The position numbers and the translations under genes were made by a program. Shown one piece after another: positions 36,841-48,188 of a stretch of DNA of 64,000 bases (position 1 is its first letter; every line of letters begins with the position of its first letter). The notes under the pieces are model-generated. The model made no database searches. It had not been told where the DNA came from and saw nothing but the letters and a program-made list of their open reading frames with translations. The stretch comes from Erythrocercus mccallii (Eukaryota; Chordata; Aves; Passeriformes; Dicruridae). Location of the stretch: the NCBI GenBank assembly GCA_013397435.1, contig VZRG01002390.1, forward strand, positions 5,697 to 69,696. Direction: 5' to 3'.

Positions 36841-39800
36841 ACACCTCTAAGGCAACTCACACAATACAAGGTCTTCCTATGCACAAATTCCTGTGTTTCC
36901 TTGATTTCATTATCCTTTCTGAGCAAGAAATCCTCATTAGGATCACCTGATGGAGAAAGGGAAGCAGCATAGCCAATTCAGAGCCCATGTCTCTCATCAC
37001 TGGCACTGGAAATCATAAAATAAATCCGCTTTTTTAAATGTTGAAACCAGACTATGGATATGAGAATTGTAATTTCCAGGAGAGCTCTGGGGAGCAACAT
37101 CAAGCAAGGAGCAGGACAAATTTATGAACACTCTCAGAATAGAATGCACCATCACTAATCTGATTTAAAAATGCACATGGGGGTCTGATAACATGAAGAA
37201 TGTGGGTTTGTTATCTCAGGATATATAGGTGCTGTTTCCTTTGAAAAGCAGGGTGCATTAGGACTACTGTTTTTGAGGACCTGGAAAGGTTCTGCAAAAA
37301 ACATGTAACAGTTATTATTAGGAGATTAATTATAATGGTTTTGCAGACTGCTTGAAGACAGCTGAAGAGTGTGCACCGTAACACAATTCAAATATTTTGT
37401 AAACAAACTCATTATCACAAATGTCTTAACTTTAATATAGATTTGGTTGCAATCAGGTTCTCCTCTCTTTCTCCATACGTCATAAATTGTTGCCTGATGA
37501 CTTTTCCTTTATCATTAAGAATGTTTTCCCAGACTAAGAGTCTGCACATCAGGTACTCCCACAACCTTGATCTCTTTTGTACACCCTCTAAATGTAGAGA
37601 TTTGGTGCTTTGCACCTCTGCACTGTTCTCTCTCTGCTCTCCAAATGCTCCAGCTCTGGGCCTAAAAAGAGTGGCAGCTTTCTTTCTGTGCAATCTGGTG
37701 TGTAGGTGTTTTGTTCAAGCACCAGCACATTAAACAGTCAGCACAGTCCATTTAAAATAATTAGGATTAATTTTCTCAAGCTCCCATGAAAACAAAAAGA
37801 AAATTATTTGCAGCTACCTGCACAGCGCCAACTTACGTGGGATAGACTTAAGTGGGATAGGTAATTTAATTTAAACAAATATTAGCCAAGTTTTCCCATG
37901 TGACAAGTGATTTTTTTTGTAAGTCCAAGTCAAAACACATCTTTCTGAGCACTCTTCCAAATGGATGGTGCACTTGGAAAGAGTGCATTTTCACTGGGAA
38001 AAACCTGGATTGGATCAATTTACATGTGGCTTTTGACAGCCAAAATCTATCCAAAAAGTCAAGTCAAATACTACCCAAAAAGAAAAGGGTTTTAAAATGA
38101 ATGCTGATGTTTCCAGAGATACCTAGGCTACTTAAAATGAACTGGGTGATTATTTAAGAATTCCATGTAAGCAAATGAATTGCTGAGTTTCAAATTTAAT
38201 GAAGTTTGATTGATAGAATCAGGGAGACTGAAATAAGGCTTGAAGGGTTTGTTCTTGATTAATGGAAATTTATATAGTTCATGTATTGTTTTCCTCATGA
38301 AATACATTTGGAATAAAAAATGTTTAGGTAAAGTTTAATAATAAATAGAATTTAGGAAAGAGTTTGAGACTGGAATGTATACATCCCTTCTTTTCTTGTC
38401 CTGTAAAATAGGAATAAACACCTTCTGGGGGGCAAAGAAATGGTATTCAGTGATCAGAGGAGCTGATTAAATAAATATTCATGTATTTTCCCCCAAAAAA
38501 TTGTAAAAAATCCATCATAATTTTTTGAAGAACTGCTACAAAAATCACTGACTTATTTTCCCCAAATCTGAAAGTTGTCCAAGTTTTAATTGTTCAGCAG
38601 CAACAGTTGGTTCCCATAAACCCAAATTTGCTATGATTTTCCATGGAATGTACAGGAGAAAACGTGAATGAGAAATGATGATATAACTAGGATCGTTAAA
38701 AGTGCAAAGCAGTTAATTAATTAATAAACTTGTCTGTAGTTTGAAGTTTGACACATCAGTTGCAAAAATGAAAGAGAAAACAAATGTTCTCTGCTCCCCA
38801 CTGCTGTACCTGAGCAGCGTCTAACTGACAACTAAAAATCATCCTTCAGTGGGGTTATTGTTCTCAGCATCTATGCCCAACACTGCTATGTGCTGTCAGA
38901 TTTATTAGATGCCACAATGCCAATTATTTCTTGTGACTCTGTGATCTTTATAAATCTGAAAACACAAAGTAGTCTCCCCAAAGCCTGATTTTATTTCCTT
39001 TCTGACCCTTTGTCAGCACTGGGGTGGTGGGGCCTGGGGACAGCAGCCCTGGAGAACAGCCAGAGCCAGCACTGCTCACCTTCCCTGCCTTTCCCTTCCC
39101 CTCCCACACTCCTGTTATTCCTCTCCCCAGCCACTGACAGAAACCTCTGTCTGTCACCAGCCTCGAGTTTGTCCCCTAACGCTGGTGCTTTTTTGCTGCT
39201 CGTCTCCTTTCCTGCCGCTGCCTTTATCATTTGTCACTTGCTTCTGTTCCACCCCAGCTTTGCACTCCTGTGTCAGGAGGTGTGAGTGGCCCTGTTACTC
39301 AAGAGTTCTACAAGTATTTGTCTTCTGTTGAGATTTGAGTTTTCCCAGAAAGCAGGCTAACAATACATTTCAGTCTAACTTAGGAGTCACTGGAGAGAGG
39401 CAGTGGGACTACCCAGACAAGTTTTCTTCACCCTAATCTCTTTTATTAGAATCAGCTCTTGGAGAAAGAATCAATATGTACTGAGAATGAGGCTTTTATT
39501 AATGCAGGAAGAGATTCTGAACAGGAAGGAGCCAGGCAGCTATCTGCTGTCAATGATTTATTTACATTCTAGGCTTGAGATGTATTTGTAAATAAACCAA
39601 CCCAAATTTGCCTTAGCTGCCTTTGACACATGTACTGCATATGTGCATGGAAAATTTGTCATCTGTGCTCTGAGTTCACAGCACTGAGTGAGGCAAAAGC
39701 ACTGAATCCCACTGGCAGTGTAGCTCCCAAAGAACCAGGACTTTCCAGGATAAAGCTCTTCACTGCTGAACTGTGTTGCTAAACCCAGAGCTGTTTATCC

Positions 39801-40372
39801 TGCAGTCTTTCCAAGGGGGAGCAGCAGTGGTGCTATTGTAAATCCCTCTGTAGAACTCTCTAGGCAATTATGGAAAGTTGCATTGAAGGATGGATAAACA
39901 ACTGCCATAAGGATGGATAAATAGCCACCATCAGATTCTGGGCACAAAAACTCTTGTGCTTGTTGTTTTTTCATGATTATTGCGAAGATACACCCACTGA
40001 AAGGAGAGTTTCCAAGGATGCCTGGTCTGCTCGTAGCACAGGGCATTAGGGCAGGTGTACACACTTCAGCTGCCTGGTGCCACCCATACAGTCAGTGCAG
40101 TTGTCCCCACTGGGGCACAGCATTCCCTAAAACACAGGTTTCATATTAAAAAACCAAAATCACTCCTAGAGGTGAATTAACAAAATCTTTGTTTTCTGCC
40201 TCTTTTTCAGCCCCCACCTGTTCCACAGCACTGACTCCTGAGCAGGGTAGAGCAACAGGTTTGGCTTCAGGACATTTATATGAACTTTTGCCAGTCTTCA
40301 GTTGCCCCATTCTGATTGAGGTACTGATACTGTGGTAAAATAGACTTGGCAGACTTCCTGAGTGAAATATGT
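36841..40372. other. Unique non-coding DNA
   Basis: I recognise no element. A GC-richer patch near 39010-39270 gives overlapping open frames on both strands without any family match. Confidence 0.55.
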
Positions 40373-40652
40373 TAGCCTGGAGAAAAGGAGGCTCAGGAGG
40401 AGAGGGAATGGCCTCAGGCTGGGCCAGGGGAGGCTCAGGTTGGAATCAGGAGGAATTTCTGCATGGAATTTTCTGCAGGGTGCTCAGGCCTTTGCAGGGG
40501 CTGCCCGGGAGGTTTGGCATGCCCATCTCTGGAGGTGTCCAAGGGAGGCCTGGAGGTAGCACTCAGAGCTCTGGACTGGGTGACCAGAGGGATCAGTTAT
40601 AGTTGGATTGGATGATCCTGGAGGTCTTTTCCAACCTTAATGGTTCTCTGTG
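40373..40652 (+). mobile_element. CR1 LINE 3' tail, different subfamily
   Basis: Sense-strand CR1 end of a different type from the other tails: AGCCTGGAGAAAAGGAGGCTC, then GGAGGTGTCCAAGGGAGGCC, GGATTGGATGATCCTGGAGG and TCTTTTCCAACCTTAATGG. It covers the last ORF2 codons and the short 3' UTR. Confidence 0.8.
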
Positions 40653-43184
40653 ACCTGAGAAAGGCAAATATATATAAAATCCTCCTTCTGGGTGCCCTAA
40701 GCAGTGGCAGCTCTAGTCCAGAAGGCTCAGTGCACAGCTTTGGGTGCTGTGGGGCCAGTTTGTGCTGGTGTGTGCCTCATGTCATCATCCCAGCCCAGTG
40801 GAGAGGAGGGAAACTCAGGGCAGGACTTCACAGAAACAACCCCTCAAGTTTTGGGGCGATGGACCCTCTGCCCTCAGTGGAAGAGCTTTCCCAGAGCCAG
40901 AGACCAAGCATGTTGAGCTGAGGGATTACCCAGCCTTTCACTCCTCTCCCCATCCCATGTGGACATTCAGGGTTCCCAAGCTGTGTCCCTTTGAGTGGGG
41001 GGCTCATCCTGCACTTCAGCCCAAATTCACAGGACAAAGCACATTTACTCAGCACTATTTACTGATATGAAGCAAACCTTAGAGCATGGGAGAGAGGAAA
41101 CCTGTGGTTTGGGTGGGATGGGCATTTGCCCTCAGTATCCTCAAATACTTGTGCCCTTGCAGAACATTTCCTGGATCTCCCTGTCCTTCAGAAGGAGAGC
41201 ACTGAAAGAAGACATTTGAACACCAAGTGTTGGTTATTCTGCATTTGGATGAACCAGCTTTACTCTGCCATCCCTTCTCAGCTCCCTGGGCTATAGGCAG
41301 CATGGAAAATTATTCTAAATCCCATTTTCAGGTACCTCTTTTAAATGCTGCACAATACACTGGACAACAATCAATGTCCAGCTCTGTTGTCTAGCATTTT
41401 TCTTTCCTCTTGGAGAGTGGTATAAATATTAATAGCAGTAACCATGGATATTCTCTTTTATCTGACATGGTACAAAAGAAGAAAGCTTCTCCAGATCAAA
41501 TTGACTATTGATCTTGATGTGTCTATTTGTGCAACCACTGTCACTGTAATTTCAACACTATAATTAAAAAAATATTGAGGCAAGGTAACCTTACTCAAAC
41601 TCAAGAACAGTAAAAATAGATAAAACATGATGGATAGACTTCTCTCTTACAGAACAAAGGTTAACTAGGAGCCAGAGATGAGACTACAGGGTAAAATAAG
41701 TGCTAAAGTAGTGTCAGCCCTCGAATTTGTTGAAGTGAAAAAAATAGATGTATTGTGAAAGAAATTACAATTCTGTTAGGAGCAGAAGCCTCAAATGAAC
41801 AGACCTGAAGCAAGAAAATTACTTGGAAATGAGTGAAGGCTCAAACCAGACCTAGCTTTGGTTATTTTCTCTCTGCATCCATCATGTTTAGTGATTAGGC
41901 TTTGTTTAATAACAAGGACAAACAGTGGTTTAGCACAGCTGTTCTCTCACTTGCATGTTCCTGTGAATAAAACCATTAAACAGGCTTTTTTTTCTGACTA
42001 CCAGCTCCATCTATGGCAAGAAGAAATTATTGCTCCCCCATATATTCCCTTTTCATTGCAAAGCACAATGATCTCCTTTGGCTGCTGAATGGCTAAAAGA
42101 TGGAACAGAATGTTTTTAATATGACTCTGATTGACCTTTGTGCTCCCCACACTGTCTGGCTTTAATTCTTCTTATAATGGTATTAGCATTTGTTGAATAC
42201 ATATGCAATTATATTTGCTGAAACTGTTGTATACAAAGAATACTCTGCTACAGACTCTGTTCTTCAATAGAAATGTAATGTCTTTATGCCAGCCACGAGG
42301 ATTGCAAATCTCTGTTTATGGGATTACATTTTTTGCAATCAAGAGGGGTTTGTGGCAGAATATTTTTAGTTTGGCTGCATGCCTTGTCTCCCTGTTCTTC
42401 ATCAGTAAATGCAACCCTTTTCTAAATTTCCTTCTTTGCTGGGTTTACTGCACAAAGAACCTATTAATGGCTGAGATATCCATTCATAGGTTTTAACAGT
42501 TTATTCAGGCTGTATCTTCTCTGTCTTTGTAAGGAGAGACTCATTTTCCACTATTGTGAAAGTGGAATTCTTAGATTTCTGATTTTTAAGCATTTGCTTT
42601 CTGAGAGCAGAGGCACATGAAACAGTTGTGCAAATTGAGCACATTTAGCTGAATCTTTTCCTTTGGTCTCCCTTAAAGGGGCTTCTTGCTCATACTCACC
42701 CAATATTGATGACAGACATAACAACTGGGCAGGATTTTATTTTCCAGCCACACAAACCAGCATTTTATTAGTCTTATATTCTTATTCCAGGATTAGATGG
42801 GAAAAAAGATACAAGAAGCACAGTGCTCTGGGAGGTAGGGATGGACAGTATGGAAATGGAAAGAGGATGTTGAGATCTCTGGGTTGTGCAGTGGCATTAA
42901 GTCACCTGCAGACTCAGCTTGGGAATTGTTGTAATTCATGGAGGATTTACAGGTCCCTGATGCTACCTCAGGAAAGGTGTGGAAGATTCCTAGATTCCCA
43001 CAATGATGGTTGTGAGATTTTTGTTGCCTTTTTTCTGGTGGGGAGGTTGTTTGCATCTCCAGGTGATCAAATGACGGTAAGGCTCGTGCTGCAAGGGGAG
43101 GTGAGAAATGTGACAAATACTGCCAATAGATGGAGGATTGATCATTTTAAGAGCAGAAAATCTAGGGAAGATAAATATCCTTCC
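40653..43184. other. Unique non-coding DNA
   Basis: No recognisable element. Open frames near 40640-41070 and 42203-42496 have no support. Confidence 0.5.
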
Positions 43185-44441
43185 CGGGCCGCCCGCTGGG
43201 CCCAGTGCCTGCCGGGCACGGGAAGGGGAGGAGAGAGGGCCCCGTCCCGGCCGCATCGGGTCTCCAGCGGCTGTTAACATTCTGCCGCTAAAGTCGCCCC
43301 TCCATTGTGGCCTCGGGCCCTCCCTGCAGCGGCTGCCAGGCAGAGGAAGGGGGAAACCCCAGCTGCGGGCATCCTGCTGTGAGGTCCGAGCCTTTCCCTT
43401 CCCACAGCGCGCTTCAGCCACCGCTGACCAAGACTCCTTGCTGAGGGCGGGGCCCAGCCGTGCCAGAGGTTGTGTAACTAAGACCAAGGGCGGCTCTGGA
43501 GATCACCTTTGGCCGCTGCCCAGGAAAGACTATCATGACCTTCTGCAGATTTGGGAGATACTTTAACTCTTTCTTTGCACGGATGAAGCTTGCAAAACAC
43601 TAAATCACTCTCTAAGTGAGAGAAAGAGACAGATTGGAGACATGTAGAGAGACTATGAAGACATCAAAGTCAGTGAAGGAAGAATTGAGTCTTAAGTGGA
43701 ACGGGAATGAGAAGATGCCTAGTCTTAGGCTGAAATTCTTTGGTAAAGCTATGGTAATGGACTGTAATATTCTAGAATATCCCTTTAAGTCATAGAAATA
43801 TGTATTGGGGAGATGAAAAGAGTGTTCAGATTTCAGTTATAAGCAAAAGTGTTTGTGGTGGACTAAGTAAATATTGAAGTAACTGTGATCTTATGAGAAG
43901 CTTGAACAGAGAGAGAGAGATAAGATGAAGATTTGCCCCCAGAAAGAGGAAAGATCTGTGTTCCTAGAGATGAAGAAAACCTTTGCTTTTGAACCAGTCA
44001 TCTTTAAAATAATACCCCATGAGGCTGCGTAATATGGGAGGGACTTCCCAAATGCAGATTCCCGGGTGGCTGCTTTTGTGAGAATTAAAGACACAAGAGA
44101 AGTGTTGGGAAGACCAAAAGAGACTTCTGTCCATGGCAGACCAAAAGACACTCCTCTCTCTAAATGAACTGATGAAAGACTATTTTATAGATGATAAACT
44201 GACCTAGAGTTTCAAGTTTTGTTTCTATACGTTGCCCGTGACAAGGGAAGGGAAAGTTGTGGGGGAGAGGAAGTGTTTTGAAGGTTTTATTCTGATTCTT
44301 ATTAATTTTTTTCTCTTGCTGTTTTGTTAATAAACTTGTCTTTATAGCCTTTTAAGTTTTGAGCCTGCTTTGCTCTTCTCCTAATCCTATTTCACAGCAG
44401 AAAAAGAATAAATAATTCTAGTGAGCACTCAAACCACTACA
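43185..44441 (+). mobile_element. Proviral LTR (plus), GC-rich 5' part
   Basis: An LTR of about 1.25 kb, homologous in inverted orientation to 58200-59455. Shared blocks in order: GGGCCCCGTCC-GGCCG, GCTGTTAACAT, CTTTGGCC, GAGATACTTTAACTC, TTGCACGGATGAA, AAGTGAGAGAAA, then TTGTTAATAAA (polyA signal, about 44329-44334), GCTTTGCTCTTCTCCTAATCC and CAAACCACTACA (end). The first 300 bp are strikingly GC- and CpG-rich against the AT-rich background. The left edge is uncertain because the TG start is not preserved. It is followed at once by a primer-binding site, so it is a 5' LTR, not a solo one. Confidence 0.75.
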
Positions 44442-44444
44442 AAA

Positions 44445-44537
44445 TGGTTAATTGGCTGGGAAACAGAAATTGGCGAACCTAAAACCACTACACAAATTGG
44501 TGCTTCCTCCTGGTTTTGACCTGGAACTGTCACATCT
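44445..44537 (+). other. Primer-binding site and proviral leader
   Basis: Three bases after the LTR end lies TGGTTAATTGGCTGGGAA (44445-44462). This matches 15 of 18 bases of the site complementary to tRNA-Gly (GCC). About 75 bp of leader follow, sharing CCTGGTTTTGACCTGGAACTG with the minus-strand copy. The leader then runs into an old CR1 piece. No gag, pol or env sequence remains. Confidence 0.65.
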
Positions 44538-44790
44538 TTGTCATCCTCTCTGAAAAGGAATGCTTCCTAATGTGTGGTGAAACCTCATCTGGAAGAGCTT
44601 TGAGCTATTCCCATGTCCCATCAGTAGATATCATGTTCCTTCCTCTGTAGAGAGCAATGAGGTCACCCTCATCTTCCTTTTTCCCAAGTTTAATAAGCTC
44701 AGTCCTCAGCTCTTCACAGGACATCCCTCCCAGCCCTTTCAGCAGCTCTGCCTCCTTCTGAGTGCATTAAGGACTGGAGAGACACTGTAT
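44538..44790 (-). mobile_element. Old CR1 LINE fragment
   Basis: Reverse-strand CR1 body segment recognised from AGGAATGCTTCCTAATGTG, GAAGAGCTTTGAGCTATTCCC, ATGAGGTCACCCTCATCTTC and CCTTTCAGCAGCTCTGCC. This corresponds to the region before the 3' UTR that encodes the end of ORF2. It is diverged and contains no intact frame. Confidence 0.65.
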
Positions 44791-46112
44791 GTCCCTGACT
44801 TTTTGATCAGACTCATTAATGTCTTGTGTTTGCATTTAGAAAAGGAAAATAATTTTGGAAGGTTTTTTTGCTTCACCCTCACCAACCTCCTGCTGAAAAT
44901 GGAAACAATGAAGAGGCGACTTCAATGCCAGAAATGTGGTGTGGGGGCAGAAGCAGTGACAGCTCTGCAGCAAATCACTCACAAACACATAATGTAGGTC
45001 AGAGTAGCAATAGATATTCTACAAGGTCGAGAAAACATCCAAAAAGTATTTTTTTCCAGTTTTGTTTCTCTTTTTAATTTTTTCCCTCAAATATCAATCA
45101 TCACTTCTTGTTCTGTTGTCTTAAAAGACTCCTGATGAGTCAGTGCCAGAATATCTCAAGGTCCAGCCATTCTACTTGATTTTCTTTCTCTTTTCTGGTG
45201 GGTGACTTGAATGAGTGCCAAGATAATCTTGGCTGTTCTTGGGGACATGTCATCTCAATGTTCTTTATTGCTGGTGTCACCGGAATGAATCTGTTGCTGG
45301 AAAGACCATGATAAATTCAGTATTTTAAAGCACCCTCCTAACCAGAACTTTTGACCTGTACCTCTGGACTTATTTTTCACAGGAATACACTCATCTATTC
45401 CAAGTACTCTTATTTAACATGAATATATTTCATGGAGGCAAGTTCTCAAATTTAGAACATTCTGAAGAAGATTCAGAAGTCAGCAGACTTGAATGATTCA
45501 AAACTAATAGTGACCTCTAGTGACTAGAGAATTCAGAACAAGCTTAAATTCTTCCAGAACAAGCTTAAATTTGTTGTAAACCCAGTATTTTATAAAAGTT
45601 TAGAATAGCATTATATTATTTAAGACAGTGAATTTTTGCTTTTATGCCTTTTTCAGCTGAAACTCATGATTTGTAGCTAATACTGATATCTTCTGGGATA
45701 TTCCTTTCTTAATAATCCTTGAACATATTTTAATACCTTTATTCTAGTCTAGAAGTAATTAGACTTTATTTGAAGCACATCTGAACTTCTTTGCTGTGTG
45801 TTCTCTGGCATACAGAGGAGAAAATGAGAATACTCCAAATGACTTCACACCTCATCTCAAACTCTTTGCATGGGTGTAATTTTATGGATGCTGTCTCCTG
45901 TAGTCTGAGTTCCCAGCTAGGTTTTAGTTTCCAGCTAGAATTTCTCACAAGGCTTTTTGATTAATCTGGAGATAATGTTCATTAAAAACCAGAAAATATT
46001 GTGCTTTTAATGCTGTTTTCTCTAAGAATTAATATCTCACTACTGGAAATATTTTGGATTTTATGATACTCTGCCCTGATCTCACTCAGAGCACCTAGTG
46101 TTCAGGTGTAAT
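44791..46112. other. Unique non-coding DNA
   Basis: Contains a two-copy 21-bp tandem duplication at 45534-45572 (CAGAACAAGCTTAAAT). Otherwise I see nothing. Confidence 0.6.
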
Positions 46113-46182
46113 AAAGTCATGGAATGGTGTGGGTTGGAAGGGACCTTCAAAGATTTTCTAGTCCAACCCCCCAGTCACTGAT
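46113..46182 (-). mobile_element. CR1 3' terminus (minus)
   Basis: AAGTCATGGAATGGTGTGGG, then TTGGAAGGGACCTTCAAAG and CTAGTCCAACCCCC, the last roughly 70 bp of a CR1 in reverse. Confidence 0.8.
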
Positions 46183-46282
46183 ATCTCTTTTGCTTGGCAC
46201 TGGATGGCAGATGTGAATTTGATTTTATTCCTACTATTCAAATAAATGTGACATGGGTCAGTGGTGGCTGTAATGGCTTATC

Positions 46283-46338
46283 AGTGGGACTTGATGATCT
46301 TAAAAGCCTTTTCCAACCAAAATTATTCTATGATGATG
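46283..46338 (+). mobile_element. CR1 3' terminus (plus)
   Basis: GGGACTTGATGATCTTAAAAG, CCTTTTCCAACC and ATTATTCTATGATGATG, the last roughly 55 bp of a CR1 in sense orientation. It lies 100 bp from the inverted tail at 46113-46182. Confidence 0.75.
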
Positions 46339-48065
46339 CAGAGACTAATTTGTTACCTGCTCACCTTCTAACATTCCCAATATTTTCCCACACAATTACT
46401 GCAAAAGCTGCCCTAAATAGTAGCTGTTTATTTCTTTTAGTGGTATGCACTGAAAACTTTTTTTTTTTTGTTAAATATGCAATTTTACTTAAGGGATATA
46501 GTACTTTATTACAGGGATGCTGCACAATATTACTTAAGTGATAGGAGATGAAAAAATTTGGAAGGAGAGGAAAAGAAATGCAAATCCTATTTAAAGCTCA
46601 CCTCCACCAAGAGAAACTGCAGTAAAGCATAACCTAAATGAAAAGAGAGTCTTATACTTGTCATTCTGACTCTTTCATTTAGATATTACTGAAATAAAAA
46701 AGTTTTTTGGTTTTGTTTTGGTTTTGCGTTTTTGGGTTCTTTTTCTTCTTTTTGAGAAAATTAACCGAATGATACAAGGAGCTGGAAATATGACAGGTCA
46801 GAAAGAAGTGGAGCAAGAACACCATGTTAATCCTCAGTGAGGCCCTCAGTGAGCAATTTCCATTCAGTTTCCAGGAGGTGCTGCAGGCTAAAAAATCTGC
46901 CCAAAGATGCTCATCAGATTGTTACGTAATCAGAGGTATTTGGCTTGCTGACAGAAGCTTGGGATGCAAATGTTCTGCTGTGCTGTAACCTCAGTGAGGT
47001 TATGCCAGACACACCTTTTATCCAGCCTACAAATCCATATATTGAGTGTAACTACAGCTCCTGTTGAGCAGGGAGTTTAACATTGCTTGAATAGCCTTGT
47101 TCATTACAAAGCCAATCTTTATTCAGATAAGGTACATTGCCTAAAATATTTGGAGCCATTTAGATTTAAAATCACTGAGAATCTAAGTCTCTTTAACCTT
47201 TGACGTGCACAACTCATAACACAAATCTTTCATTTGTTGTTCTGTTCATGTTTGCTTTGATAGATCCAGTGTTTTCCTGGTTTGTTAAAAAGGAGATTTG
47301 TTCTTGAGGAGGTTTTCATATCTTTCCTGTGCCCTGATATTAAAAACTCTTGAGAGATATTGCTTCATGATGATCTCAGTGTCTGGTAGGAGAGAAATTT
47401 TGGGTTATTTACTGTTAGATTCTGTACTCTACTGAGACCAGACATCTCATGTGTGAGAAGAGGTGGTTGCTTGATTTGGTGTTTTGGTTGTGGATCCTTT
47501 TGCAGGAGAAGTTATTTTGATAGCATGGTAAAGAGATTTACGTGATGGTGTTTGAGGTTCTATAGCAAAATTTACTATCAACAGCAAAATTCCTTGTTTG
47601 TTTTGTGGTTGTTTTTTTTCTTGGTTTGTTTTTGTTTTTTAATTTGAGACTTACACTAAAAGCAACACCATATTTTCCAGAGAGTGAGTCTGTAACAGAA
47701 GTTACAGTGCTTCTACGGAGAAAAGCTGTGGAAAAATACATACTTTTGAAATTGCTTGCCTCTATTGAAAACTTAGGATATGAATTTCAAAAGCTTGGTT
47801 CTCATTTAGAAACAGACATTTCAAAAGGGAGCAAGATTGTCCAAATATTCTTGGTGTCCAGCACCTTAAAAATTCAACCCTTGGAGTGTTCCTCTTGCAG
47901 GCTGTGGAACTCTTCAGCAACATGGGCTCTTCTCACCCCTATTGTCAAAGAACGAGCTTTGATTGGTATTTTTCCCTTATTTGACTTCAATACCATCTCT
48001 TAAATGTTATTTGGGGGAATAAAACTTGGTCATATCAGTTTATGTCCCTGGTGTTATCTCTGCTA
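46339..48065. other. Unique non-coding DNA
   Basis: Has a T/G-rich tract at 46698-46757 and a similar one near 47590-47645. A 132-codon open frame at 47605-48003 is discussed in the findings. I recognise no element. Confidence 0.55.
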
Positions 48066-48188
48066 CCAAGGTTGAGCAGGGTTTGGAGCAGCCTGGGACA
48101 GTGGAAGGTGTCCCTGCCCATGGCAGGAGTGGTACTGGATGAGCTTTAAGGTCCTTTCCAGCCCAAACCATTCTGAGATTTTATGATC
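48066..48188 (+). mobile_element. CR1 LINE 3' tail
   Basis: Short sense-strand CR1 terminus: GTTTGGAGCAGCCTGGGACAG, GGTCCTTTCCAGCCC and a degraded GAGATTTTATGAT end. Confidence 0.85.

Noticed and set aside
36348..36926. 192-codon reverse open frame
   Set aside because: It runs through a CR1 tail (36664-36840) and unique DNA in a chance open frame. There is no conserved domain.
42663..43277. 204-codon open frame, the longest outside CR1
   Set aside because: It starts in unique DNA and runs into the GC-rich LTR start at 43185. It has no domain, no splice context and no family similarity.
43138..43566. Overlapping frames of 142 and 165 codons in GC-rich DNA, considered as a CpG-island first exon
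   Set aside because: The region is the start of a retroviral LTR with a homologous inverted copy at 59.2-59.45 kb, so the GC content is explained by the LTR.
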